Shown piece by piece: positions 44,810-52,934 of a DNA stretch of 64,000 bases. This DNA comes from Edwardsiella anguillarum (GTDB taxonomy: Bacteria > Pseudomonadota > Gammaproteobacteria > Enterobacterales > Enterobacteriaceae). Both the position numbers and the translations under genes were made by a program. The DNA lies in NCBI RefSeq assembly GCF_008801815.1, contig NZ_VZOX01000019.1; one strand, written 5' to 3'. Every line of letters begins with the position of its first letter. Within the stretch, counting starts at the first letter, position 1. The notes below the pieces were generated by a model. It had not been told where the DNA came from. It ran no database searches and saw only the letters and a program-made list of their open reading frames with translations.

Positions 44810-45706
44810 TTATTCTTCACGGATGCCGGACAGGGCCGCGCGGGAAAGCACCAGACGCGCGCGCTCGATAACCGGGCTGTCAACCATCTTGCCGTTCAGG
44901 GAAACCACACCGCGTCCTTCGCGGGCGGAGGCCTCGGCGGCGTCGACCACCAGACGGGCGTGATCGACCTCTTTCTGCGTCGGCGCGTACAGGTTGTGCA
45001 GCAGCTCGATCTGACGCGGGTTGATCAGCGATTTACCGTCAAAGCCCAGCTGTTTGATATGGGAAGCTTCGCGCAGGAAGCCCTCATCGTTGTTGGCGTC
45101 GGAATAGACGGTGTCAAAGGCCTGGATACCGGCGGCGCGGGCCGCCTGCAGGATGCTGCAGCGGGCGAACAGCAGTTCGATGCCCTCCGCCGAGCGCTCC
45201 GTGCGCAGATTGCGCACATAGTCTTCGGCGCCGAGCGCAATCCCGATCAGACGCGGGGAGGCGTGGGCGATGGCCACGGCCTGGGTGATCCCCTGGGCTG
45301 ACTCGATGGCGGCCAGCAGGCCGGTGCTGCCCACCTCACGTCCGCAGGTGCGTTCGATGCGGGCAATTTCGTTTTCGATAGCGATGACGTCATCGGCGGA
45401 GTCGGTTTTCGGCAGACGTACCACATCGACTCCAGCGCGCACGACGGCTTCCAGATCGGCGACGCCGTACGCGGAGTCCAACGCGTTGACGCGCACGATG
45501 GTCTCAATGTCGTTGTACAGGGGGTGCTGCAGCGCGTGGTAGACCAGACGGCGGGCAGCGTCTTTTTCACGCAGCACCACGGAGTCTTCCAGGTCAAACA
45601 TCAGCGCATCGGCTTTATAGATAAAGGCGTTGCTCAGCATGGCGGCGTTGGAGCCGGGAACAAACAGCATGCTGCGACGGGTGCGGGTTTTCTGTTGCGG
45701 TGTCAT
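44810..45706 (-). CDS. citE: Citrate lyase beta subunit (citryl-ACP lyase)
   Basis: A 298-residue TIM-barrel lyase that splits citryl-ACP to acetyl-ACP and oxaloacetate. Motifs: SMLFVPGSN, DALMFDLEDSVV (Mg/CoA-site acids), VRVNALDS, EDYVRNLRTERS and GKSLINPRQIE. The start ATG at 45706 shares ATGA with the citD stop and has GGAGGAT upstream; the frame is open five codons further. It forms the lyase with CitD and CitF. Confidence 0.96.
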   Translation of the reverse strand: MTPQQKTRTRRSMLFVPGSNAAMLSNAFIYKADALMFDLEDSVVLREKDAARRLVYHALQHPLYNDIETIVRVNALDSAYGVADLEAVVRAGVDVVRLPKTDSADDVIAIENEIARIERTCGREVGSTGLLAAIESAQGITQAVAIAHASPRLIGIALGAEDYVRNLRTERSAEGIELLFARCSILQAARAAGIQAFDTVYSDANNDEGFLREASHIKQLGFDGKSLINPRQIELLHNLYAPTQKEVDHARLVVDAAEASAREGRGVVSLNGKMVDSPVIERARLVLSRAALSGIREE

Positions 45707-46002
45707 GCGCGATCCTCCCAAGGCAGGCTGACCAGATCGGCGGCGCGCGCCAGCAGGGTTTCCAGACGTGCGCGCAGGACACAGTCGAGCGCGCCTTTAT
45801 CGTCAACGATCAGCTGTACGCCGCGAATCTGATAGCGGTTGAGGACGTCCAGCACGGTGGCGCGGATGGCGTCGCCAAACTGTTTTTCGACGCTGCTGCT
45901 AATTTGCAGATCGAGAGCTTGGTCGTCTTCAATGGGCGCGATGCGCACCATCACGTCGCTCGACTCAAGGGTGCCAGCGACGGCTGCGTGGTTTATTTTC
46001 AT
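45703..46002 (-). CDS. citD: Citrate lyase gamma subunit (acyl carrier protein)
   Basis: A 99-residue acyl carrier protein (E. coli 98 aa). The serine that carries the phosphoribosyl-dephospho-CoA group lies in VAGTLESSDVMVRI near residue 14. It starts inside an ATGA overlap with citC and ends in another ATGA overlap with citE, so the three genes are translationally coupled. Confidence 0.95.
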   Translation of the reverse strand: MKINHAAVAGTLESSDVMVRIAPIEDDQALDLQISSSVEKQFGDAIRATVLDVLNRYQIRGVQLIVDDKGALDCVLRARLETLLARAADLVSLPWEDRA

Positions 46003-47075
46003 TTGTCACCTGTAACTAAGACGGATTCCTGGGGCCGGCGCTCTGCGCCCGCCGGCATTGATGCGATCAGCCGGGCCAGATAGGCCCGCGTCGCGTCGGG
46101 TACCAGTGGGGTGATTGCCGGAAGATCTTTGCGTACCAGCAGCTTGCGTACCCATGAGGCTGAAATGGGGGTGTTGTGATAGGTCAGCCTGGCCACTTCA
46201 ACCAGATGGATCGGCGGATAGGGCAGCGCCGGGGTTTCCAGCCAGTAACGCATATCCTGATTGTATTTGGCGGTGACCGGGCAGAAGGGCTCCGTCCCGA
46301 CGAAGCGGTGGGTAATGCCCAGTGCCGGCGCCAGATACTGCCGGAATATCTTGATATCGATTTCGGTGTAGCAGTTGTCAGCCACCCCCTGCTCTTTAAT
46401 GAAGTAGCAGGGAAAGGTGGCGCGGGAGATGATGTATTCGGAGCCCGGGTGTAGCGTCAGATTGGCGATATCACTCACACCGGAACGCACCAGCGCCAGC
46501 CGATCTTCATAAGAAAAGCGTGAGGTATCCTCACGGACTAAAAACAGGTGTAGCCAGTCGCATTGACTGGCGGCCTGCCGGACGAGGTAGCGGTGTCCGT
46601 TGGTGAACGGGTTAGCGTTCATCACGATGGCACCGATTTTTTTCCCTGGGTGGCGCAGCGTCGCTAATGTTTCGGCATAGCGTTGAAGACGGACTTTACT
46701 GTTCTCCATCAGTACCATGATCCCGGGAACCCGGGTAATGGTAGAGAAACCGCACTGGTGGAACATCTCTTCGTTTTCTTCTTTTGTATAGATGAAAAGA
46801 TTATTCCGCCCTAATTCATAGGCCAGGTTGACCAATTCAGTGGCCAGCGTCAGGGCCAATCCTTCGCCGCGGGCGGTGGCGCTGATGGCGACACACTTTA
46901 TGATATCGCCGGCGATACCGCCGCAGGCGATGATTTTGTTATCCCGCTGTGCACAAATAAATATTTCTACTGATGTATCAATGTTGAGGCCATTTTCACG
47001 CAGAAAATGAGTGATGTCGGCAATCCTCTTTTGCTCAGAACGCTTAATCTGGGTGAAAACAGTATTGCTGAACAT
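45999..47075 (-). CDS. citC: [Citrate (pro-3S)-lyase] ligase CitC
   Basis: A 358-residue ligase that acetylates the thiol of the CitD prosthetic group to activate citrate lyase. An N-terminal GNAT-like domain (residues about 1-125; GRNNLFIYTK, CGFSTI) is followed by a nucleotidyltransferase domain with IGAIVMNANPFTNGHRYLVRQA, in which NGHR is the HxGH-type motif. It is the first gene of the citrate lyase operon, divergent from dpiB. Confidence 0.95.
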   Translation of the reverse strand: MFSNTVFTQIKRSEQKRIADITHFLRENGLNIDTSVEIFICAQRDNKIIACGGIAGDIIKCVAISATARGEGLALTLATELVNLAYELGRNNLFIYTKEENEEMFHQCGFSTITRVPGIMVLMENSKVRLQRYAETLATLRHPGKKIGAIVMNANPFTNGHRYLVRQAASQCDWLHLFLVREDTSRFSYEDRLALVRSGVSDIANLTLHPGSEYIISRATFPCYFIKEQGVADNCYTEIDIKIFRQYLAPALGITHRFVGTEPFCPVTAKYNQDMRYWLETPALPYPPIHLVEVARLTYHNTPISASWVRKLLVRKDLPAITPLVPDATRAYLARLIASMPAGAERRPQESVLVTGDK

Positions 47076-47462
47076 AAGGATTCCTGCTCTGCGTCGCGAT
47101 GGTTACGTTAAATAAATGTATCTTTTATCAACTCAATAACTTTTCATTTTCAATCAAAGCTAATAAAACTTTGCTGCCTATTTTTATTCCCCTTGGCTGT
47201 TGTTAAATTAATCCTAAATAGGAATTGGGTGGGGATTTTTGACCTGATTCACAAACGGAAAGCAGTTTTAAATCGCCTTAATAGTTTTTATCTTCGTAAT
47301 TTAAAATAAAGATTTTTATAGACTGGTTTTTATTTGCTTAATTAGTTTAATAGCGATAATCTGCAAAAGTAGAAAAGCATTATGGCCAGAGTGTCAGGAA
47401 ACAAAACGATTACATTTGAAGCGTTCAAAGGTAATCGAAACGTATTAAAAGGTGAGGTAACG
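47076..47462. promoter_or_regulatory. citC-dpiB divergent AT-rich control region
   Basis: About 390 bp, visibly much richer in A+T than its surroundings, between the citrate lyase operon and its regulators. It should carry the DpiA-controlled promoters. A short palindrome TCCTA-AA-TAGGA lies at 47212-47223, and repeated ttaat/tttttat stretches lie at 47280-47345. DpiA binds A/T-rich targets in E. coli; assignment of this palindrome is a guess. The open frame from 47382 to 47462 is regarded as untranslated leader of dpiB. Confidence 0.5.
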
Positions 47463-49106
47463 ATGGTAAGAATGCCGAATAACAGTGCGGTGAATTTCTT
47501 TCGCCGCATGGCGTTCCCCCTGCGTATTTTTTTACTGTTACTGCTGGTTTCCTGCTGCCTGTTTGCCGCGCTGGGGAAGTACCTGTCAGCCAGCTTTGAA
47601 GACTACATGATGAGGCAGGTGCGCGACATGGCGATGAACCAGGCCAAGATCATCGCATCGATGGACAGTATCGTGGATGGGGTGAAGGATCGCGACATCC
47701 ACCGCCTGGCGCTGATTGCCGATCGTCTGGGAACCGGGACTGACTTTGACTATGTGGTCATCGGCGATCGGAACTCTGTTCGCCTGTATCACCCCAATCC
47801 GGCCAAAATCGGCCATAAGATGCAGTTCAATAAGCCGGGCGCCATTGAGAAGGGAGAGAGCTACTTTATCTCAGGAAAAGGCTCTCTGGGCCAGGCGCTG
47901 CGCGCGAAAACGCCCATTTTCGATCATCGGGGGCAGGTGATCGGGGTCGTATCCCTGGGCTATTTGGTCAGCAAGATCGATAGCTGGCGTCTGGACTTCC
48001 TGCTGCCCATGGCCGGGGTCTTCGTGTGCGTGCTGCTGCTGATGATGCTGCTCTCCTGGCTATTTGCCGCACATATCCGACGACAGATGATGGGGATGGA
48101 GCCGCGCCAGATAGCCCGGGTGGTGCGTCAGATGGAGGCCCTGTTCGGCGCCGTTTTTGAGGGACTGATTGCGGTCGATCCTGACGGACAGATCACGGCA
48201 ATAAATCGTAATGCCCGCAAAATGCTGGGGCTAAGCGCGCCGGGTCGTCAGTGGCTGGGGCAGCCGATAAGCCAGGTGGTCTCACCGTCGGACTTTTTCA
48301 CCGATCGCATCAATGAAGATCGGCGTGATGCCATTCTCACCTTTAACGGGCTGAGCGTTATAGCCAACCGGGCGACCATCCGCTCCGGCGACGGCGATAC
48401 GCTGCTCGGCGCGATTATCAGCTTCCGTAGCAAGGATGATATCAATGCGCTTAACGCCCAGCTGACCCAGATCCGCCAATATGTTGACAGCCTGCGTACC
48501 GTACGCCATGAACACCTCAACTGGATGTCGACGCTCAGCGGGCTGCTACAGATGAAGGAGTACGATCGGGCGCTGGAGATGGTGCGCGGGGCATCGCAGG
48601 CGCAGCAGCAGCTGATCGACCGCCTGCGCGATGCGTTCAGTGACAAGGTGGTCGCCGGGCTGCTGTTTGGTAAAGTGCACCGGGCACGCGAGCTGGGGCT
48701 GACGCTGACCATCGTCGACGGCAGCCAGCTGCATGCGCTGCCGGCGGGGTTGGACAGCACGGAGTTTGCGGCGGTATTGGGCAATCTATTGGATAATGCC
48801 TTCGACGCCAGCCTGAAGAACCCGCAGGGGGGCGGCGGCGTTGAGGTCTATCTGTCGGATGAGGGCAGCGAGGTCATCATTGAAGTGGCCGATCAGGGCT
48901 GCGGTGTCCCGGATGCGCTGAAAGATAACATTTTTGAGCAGGGCGTGAGTACCAAGGCGGAAGATCCTGGGGAGCACGGCATTGGCCTGTACCTTATTGC
49001 CCGCTATGTCGGGCGTTGCGGAGGCACCATTACGCTGGAGGACAACCAGCCCTATGGCACTCTATTTTCTGTTTTTATCCCGAAGGTGAAGTGTGAACAT
49101 GAATAA
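47463..49106 (+). CDS. dpiB: Citrate-responsive sensor histidine kinase DpiB (CitA)
   Basis: A 547-residue membrane sensor of the CitA/DcuS family (E. coli 552 aa). It has an N-terminal helix (about residues 22-44), a periplasmic PAS domain that binds citrate (FDYVVIGDRNSVRLYHPNPAKIG), a second helix near 180-205, a cytoplasmic PAS domain (AVFEGLIAVDPDGQITAIN), the phospho-acceptor His in RTVRHEHLNWMSTLSG and the ATPase boxes NLLDNAFDAS, DQGCGVPD and GEHGIGLYL. The ATG at 47463 follows GGTGAGG. Its last codons overlap dpiA. Confidence 0.95.
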   Translation: MVRMPNNSAVNFFRRMAFPLRIFLLLLLVSCCLFAALGKYLSASFEDYMMRQVRDMAMNQAKIIASMDSIVDGVKDRDIHRLALIADRLGTGTDFDYVVIGDRNSVRLYHPNPAKIGHKMQFNKPGAIEKGESYFISGKGSLGQALRAKTPIFDHRGQVIGVVSLGYLVSKIDSWRLDFLLPMAGVFVCVLLLMMLLSWLFAAHIRRQMMGMEPRQIARVVRQMEALFGAVFEGLIAVDPDGQITAINRNARKMLGLSAPGRQWLGQPISQVVSPSDFFTDRINEDRRDAILTFNGLSVIANRATIRSGDGDTLLGAIISFRSKDDINALNAQLTQIRQYVDSLRTVRHEHLNWMSTLSGLLQMKEYDRALEMVRGASQAQQQLIDRLRDAFSDKVVAGLLFGKVHRARELGLTLTIVDGSQLHALPAGLDSTEFAAVLGNLLDNAFDASLKNPQGGGGVEVYLSDEGSEVIIEVADQGCGVPDALKDNIFEQGVSTKAEDPGEHGIGLYLIARYVGRCGGTITLEDNQPYGTLFSVFIPKVKCEHE

Positions 49107-49785
49107 AATTAATATATTAATCGTCGAGGATGAAACGCCGCTGGCTGAGATGCACGCGGAGTTTATCCGCAATCATCCCTGCTGTGGTCAGCTGTGGTTG
49201 GCCGGCAATCTGGCTCAGGCCCGGGCGATGATTAAAAGTTTTCACCCGGATTTGGTGCTGTTGGATAACTATTTGCCGGACGGCGTCGGAGTACATCTGC
49301 TGCATGAACTGACCCAGCAGCGCTATCCGGGCGGCGTAGTGCTGACCACCGCCGCCAGCGATATGGACACCGTCTCAGAGGCGGTTCGCAGCGGCGCCTT
49401 TGACTACCTGATCAAACCCATCGCCTACGAGCGTCTGGGGCAGACGCTGGATCGCTATCAGCAGCGCAATAGCATGCTCAGCGGACATCAGAATGCCAGC
49501 CAGCGTCAGATAGACAGCATGTATAACGCCTATGCGCGCGGGGATAGCAAAGAGGATCTGCCGGTCGGCATTGATGCCCTGACGCTGGAGAAGGTGCAGG
49601 GGCTGTTTGTGGACGATACGGTACGCCATACCGCCGAAAGCGTGGCGCAGAGCCTGCTGCTGAGCCGTACGACGGCGCGGCGCTATCTGGAGTTCTGTGC
49701 GGCGCGTCAGCAGATCGTCGCCGAAATTGTCTATGGCAAGGTGGGGCGCCCGCAGCGTATTTACCGGGCGCAGGGGAAAAGCTGA
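49099..49785 (+). CDS. dpiA: Citrate-responsive response regulator DpiA (CitB)
   Basis: A 228-residue response regulator (E. coli DpiA 226 aa). The receiver domain has acidic E10/D11, phospho-acceptor D56 in LLDNYLPDG and the switch lysine in DYLIKPIAYERL. The C-terminal DNA-binding helix-turn-helix is around SRTTARRYLEFC. It would activate citCDEFXGT when DpiB senses citrate. ATG at 49099 overlaps the dpiB end; an in-frame GTG at 49093 is an alternative start. This gene is the right edge of the citrate locus; lexA begins 120 bp later. Confidence 0.95.
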   Translation: MNKINILIVEDETPLAEMHAEFIRNHPCCGQLWLAGNLAQARAMIKSFHPDLVLLDNYLPDGVGVHLLHELTQQRYPGGVVLTTAASDMDTVSEAVRSGAFDYLIKPIAYERLGQTLDRYQQRNSMLSGHQNASQRQIDSMYNAYARGDSKEDLPVGIDALTLEKVQGLFVDDTVRHTAESVAQSLLLSRTTARRYLEFCAARQQIVAEIVYGKVGRPQRIYRAQGKS

Positions 49786-49860
49786 GCACCGTCTGACCGC
49801 GACGGAAAGCACGCCGCGGCCGGTGTTTTGTGTATTTCACGGTTTTAAATTATCCGCTAC

Positions 49861-49897
49861 CTGTATATACTCACAGCAAAACTGTATAAACGAACAG
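49861..49897 (+). promoter_or_regulatory. Two LexA (SOS) boxes upstream of lexA
   Basis: CTGTATATACTCACAG (49861-49876) and CTGTATAAACGAACAG (49882-49897) both fit CTGT-N8-ACAG. The first is identical to an E. coli lexA operator, and the spacing of 5 bases is also as in E. coli. They overlap the promoter, giving autorepression and SOS induction. Confidence 0.96.
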
Positions 49898-49905
49898 GGG
49901 GCGGA

Positions 49906-50514
49906 ATGAAAGCACTTACGGCCAGGCAGCAGCAGGTCTACGATCTGATTCGCGATCATATCGAACAAACCGGCATGCCGCCGACGCGTGCCGAGATTGC
50001 CCAGCGCCTCGGTTTCCGTTCACCCAACGCCGCCGAGGAGCACCTGAAGGCGCTGCAGCGCAAGGGGGTGATCGAGATTGTCTCCGGTGCGTCGCGCGGT
50101 ATCCGCCTGTTGATGGAAGATGAGACGGGGCTGCCGCTGATTGGCCAGGTGGCCGCCGGTGAGCCGCTGCTGGCGCAGCAGCATATCGAAGGGTTTTACC
50201 AGGTCGATCCGTCGCTGTTTAAGCCCAGCGCCGACTTCCTGCTGCGGGTCAACGGCATGTCGATGCGCGATATCGGTATTCTGGACGGCGACCTGCTGGC
50301 GGTGCACAAGACCCAGGATGTCCGCAACGGTCAGGTAGTCGTTGCGCGCATTGAGGATGAAGTGACCGTTAAACGACTTAAAAAACAAGGGAATATGGTA
50401 CAGCTTCTGCCAGAAAACAGCGACTTCCAGCCTATCGTGGTCGATCTGCGCGAGCAGAACTTCACCATCGAGGGGCTGGCCGTCGGCGTGATCCGCAACG
50501 GTGACTGGATCTAG
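49906..50514 (+). CDS. lexA: LexA repressor
   Basis: A 202-residue SOS repressor, the same length as E. coli LexA. An N-terminal winged helix (residues 1-70) precedes the autocleavage site A84-G85 and the catalytic dyad S119 and K156, all at E. coli positions. RecA filaments stimulate self-cleavage. A GGGGGCGGA ribosome site overlaps the end of the second SOS box. Confidence 0.98.
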   Translation: MKALTARQQQVYDLIRDHIEQTGMPPTRAEIAQRLGFRSPNAAEEHLKALQRKGVIEIVSGASRGIRLLMEDETGLPLIGQVAAGEPLLAQQHIEGFYQVDPSLFKPSADFLLRVNGMSMRDIGILDGDLLAVHKTQDVRNGQVVVARIEDEVTVKRLKKQGNMVQLLPENSDFQPIVVDLREQNFTIEGLAVGVIRNGDWI

Positions 50515-50577
50515 GCTGTATCCCGCTCCGGGGCGTAGCGCCTCTGCGCCGCCAGGCCCGCGCGTTACCCCGGCCCC

Positions 50578-50613
50578 CACCCCGCGATCCTTCGGCTCGC
50601 GGGGTCTTTTTTT
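50578..50613 (+). terminator. Intrinsic terminator between lexA and dinF
   Basis: The stem ccccgcga (50580-50587) pairs with tcgcgggg (50597-50604), followed by tctttttttt. It is strong and should cut most lexA transcripts before dinF. Confidence 0.9.
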
Positions 50614-50667
50614 TGCGGCCTTCGTGCGCCGCACCGGCGCGATCCGACCAAACGAGGGAACGATGTG

Positions 50668-51999
50668 ATGCGAGGCGTTTTCCAGGAAGACAAGGCGCTG
50701 TGGCGCCTGGCGCTGCCGATGATTCTGTCGAATGTTTCCGTTCCCTTGCTGGGCGTGGTCGACACGGCGGTGATCGGTCATTTGGACTCGCCGGTTTATC
50801 TGGGCGGCGTGGCGGTGGGCAGCATGGCCACCACCTTTTTGTTTATGCTGCTGCTGTTTTTGCGCATGAGTACCACCGGGCTGTGTGCCCAGGCGTTCGG
50901 CGCCGCCGATCGCCCGGCGCTGGCGCGGGCGTTGGTGCAGCCGCTGATCATGGCCCTGCTGGCCGGGGCGGGCATCATCCTGCTGCGCCAGCCGCTGAGC
51001 GCGCTGATGCTGCAGATCGTCGGCGCCGAGGCCGCGATACAGACGCAGGCGCAGCTGTTTATGCATATCCGCTGGCTGAGCGCGCCGGCGACCCTGGCCA
51101 ACCTGGTGATTCTGGGCTGGCTGCTGGGGGTGCAGTACGCCCGGGCGCCGGTGCTGCTGCTGATCGTCGGTAACGCGGTGAATATCGCGCTGGATCTGTG
51201 GCTGGTGGTGGGACTGGGCTGGAAGGTGGCCGGCGCCGCCTGGGCTACGGTGATCGCCGACTATGTCACGCTGCTGATGGGGGGGGCGCTGCTGCTGCAT
51301 GTGATGCGTCTGCGCGGGCTGCGCCGGGCGCATTTCCGACACGCCTGGCGCGGTAACCTGCACCGCCTGTTGGCACTGAACCGCGATATCATGCTGCGCT
51401 CCCTGCTGCTGCAGCTGTGCTTTGCCTCGCTGACGGTGATCGGCGCGCGGCTGGGGGCCGACGTCGTGGCCGTCAATGCGGTGCTGATGAATCTGCTGAC
51501 CTTTACCGCCTATGCGCTGGATGGCTTCGCCTATGCCGTCGAGGCTTACTCCGGCCAGGCCTTTGGCGCCCGCGATGGCTCGGCGCTGCGCCGGGTATGG
51601 CACGCCGCCTGCCGTCAGGCGGGGGCGGTAGCGCTGCTGTTTGCGCTGGCCTACGGCTTGTTTGGGCGCGCTATTGTCAATCTGTTGACCTCGTTGCCGC
51701 AGGTACAGACCCTGGCGCTCGACTATCTGCCTTGGCAGGCCGTGCTGCCGCTGCTGGGGGTATGGTGCTACCTGTTGGACGGCATGTTTATCGGTGCGAC
51801 GCGCGGGGCCGATATGCGTAACAGTATGGCGGTAGCGGCCCTGGGATACGGCATAACGCTGCTGAGCATACCGTGGCTGGGTAACCATGGTCTGTGGCTG
51901 GCGCTGGCGGTATTTTTGACGCTGCGCGGCCTGTCCCTGTGGCTGATCTGGCGCCGCCGCTGGCGCACGCAGCGCTGGTTCCCCGCAGGGGCGGCGTAG
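50668..51999 (+). CDS. dinF: MATE-family efflux transporter DinF
   Basis: A 443-residue multidrug/toxin extrusion protein with about twelve helices, collinear with E. coli DinF (KALWRLALPMI near the start, VDTAVIGHLDSPVYLGGVAVG, LGWLLGVQYARAP, AYALDGFAYAVEAYSGQAFGARDG). The MATE N-lobe proton/cation residue lies in VDTAVIGHL. The start may be GTG at 50665 or ATG at 50668, with GAGGGA upstream. It is SOS-linked by position behind lexA, though a strong terminator intervenes and no separate SOS box is visible. Confidence 0.95.
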   Translation: MRGVFQEDKALWRLALPMILSNVSVPLLGVVDTAVIGHLDSPVYLGGVAVGSMATTFLFMLLLFLRMSTTGLCAQAFGAADRPALARALVQPLIMALLAGAGIILLRQPLSALMLQIVGAEAAIQTQAQLFMHIRWLSAPATLANLVILGWLLGVQYARAPVLLLIVGNAVNIALDLWLVVGLGWKVAGAAWATVIADYVTLLMGGALLLHVMRLRGLRRAHFRHAWRGNLHRLLALNRDIMLRSLLLQLCFASLTVIGARLGADVVAVNAVLMNLLTFTAYALDGFAYAVEAYSGQAFGARDGSALRRVWHAACRQAGAVALLFALAYGLFGRAIVNLLTSLPQVQTLALDYLPWQAVLPLLGVWCYLLDGMFIGATRGADMRNSMAVAALGYGITLLSIPWLGNHGLWLALAVFLTLRGLSLWLIWRRRWRTQRWFPAGAA

Positions 52000-52017
52000 T
52001 CCGCCGCCGCGATGGCG

Positions 52018-52491
52018 CTAGCGGGCCGGCGTTTCGCCGCCGGGCGCCTGGGCGCAGGCGTGGCACAGGCCATGGGCCTCGATGACGCTGTGCTGCAGGG
52101 TAAAACCGGCCTGCTGCGCCAGCGTCTCCAGCTGCTGCTGCAGGAGGTCGGCCGAACGCTCATGAACCTGGCCGCAGCGGTGGCAGATAAACAGCGCGGA
52201 GGTGTGACACGGCTCATCGAGGTGGTGGCACATCACATAGCTGTTGGTCGATTCGACCTTGTGGATAAACCCCTGCTCCAGCAGGAAATCAAGCGCCCGA
52301 TAGATGGTCGGGGGCTTGGCCTGGGGTTCGGATACCCGTAGTAAATCCAGCAGATCGTAGGCGCTGATGGCGCCCTGCTGAGCGGCCATCAGGCGCAGCA
52401 CCTCCATCCTCTGGGGCGTCAGGCGGACATTGCGCTGCCGACAGATCTGTTCTGCCTGGGCCAGCAGTCGCTGCAAAGTGGGGGTGGTCAT
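52018..52491 (-). CDS. zur: Zinc uptake regulator Zur
   Basis: A 157-residue Fur-family repressor of zinc uptake genes (E. coli 171 aa; the difference is a shorter C-terminal tail). An N-terminal winged helix (NVRLTPQRMEVLRLM, KPPTIYRALDFLLEQG) is followed by the dimerisation domain with zinc cysteines C103, C106, C143 and C146, and also C88 of the second site. The frame is open to 52608, but MTTPTLQRLL at 52491, with AGGGAA upstream, matches the family N-terminus. It is convergent with dinF; E. coli has yjbJ between them, which is absent here. Confidence 0.95.
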   Translation of the reverse strand: MTTPTLQRLLAQAEQICRQRNVRLTPQRMEVLRLMAAQQGAISAYDLLDLLRVSEPQAKPPTIYRALDFLLEQGFIHKVESTNSYVMCHHLDEPCHTSALFICHRCGQVHERSADLLQQQLETLAQQAGFTLQHSVIEAHGLCHACAQAPGGETPAR

Positions 52492-52934
52492 GGTCGCGGT
52501 TCCCTGCCAATAGTGTGATGCCATTTTACCACAGTTAGCACGATGCCCCGAAGCGCATCGCGGCCGCTTCGGCGTTGCTCCGTTGTTTAAACCTTGTTGT
52601 TTTATCATCTGAAATACATATCGACGGCAGACGCTGACGTACGGAGCGGGTAATTTAGCCCTGCGCCGCTCACCGTTGGCGATGGATCGGGCAGCGACGC
52701 GGACGCGTCCATTCGGTAATTACACTGGTGATATATCTCTAGCTGAGATAATAAAAGCAATTAATATTTAAAAGTAATAATAATTCTCCGGACCGTAGAA
52801 ATAAAAAACATAAACAACAAAAAATATATCATGCCGCGTTTTTATAAAAAAAACTTTTATATCAACGCCGTCGCAGTGACACTGCGTAAAACTGAGCGCG
52901 CGCGATATCGGACTCAGGGAAGGGTAAAGTAGAC
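52492..52934. promoter_or_regulatory. zur-regulator intergenic region with AT-rich block
   Basis: About 440 bp between divergent genes with no gene visible. From about 52725 to 52865 it is extremely A+T rich, with runs such as ttttataaaaaaaacttttat at about 52840-52860, in strong contrast to the surroundings. Such blocks are typical targets of H-NS-like silencers upstream of acquired genes (inference). A weak AGGG ribosome site precedes the ATG at 52935. Confidence 0.5.

Noticed and set aside
47382..47462. An N-terminal extension of DpiB by 27 residues.
   Set aside because: ATG at 47463 has a GGTGAGG ribosome site and fits the family length; the extension is hydrophilic and lies in the AT-rich leader.
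50020..51888. A 622-codon open frame on the minus strand across lexA and dinF.
   Set aside because: It is antisense to two certain genes, rich in Gln, His and Arg as expected for a shadow frame in GC-rich DNA, and resembles no family.
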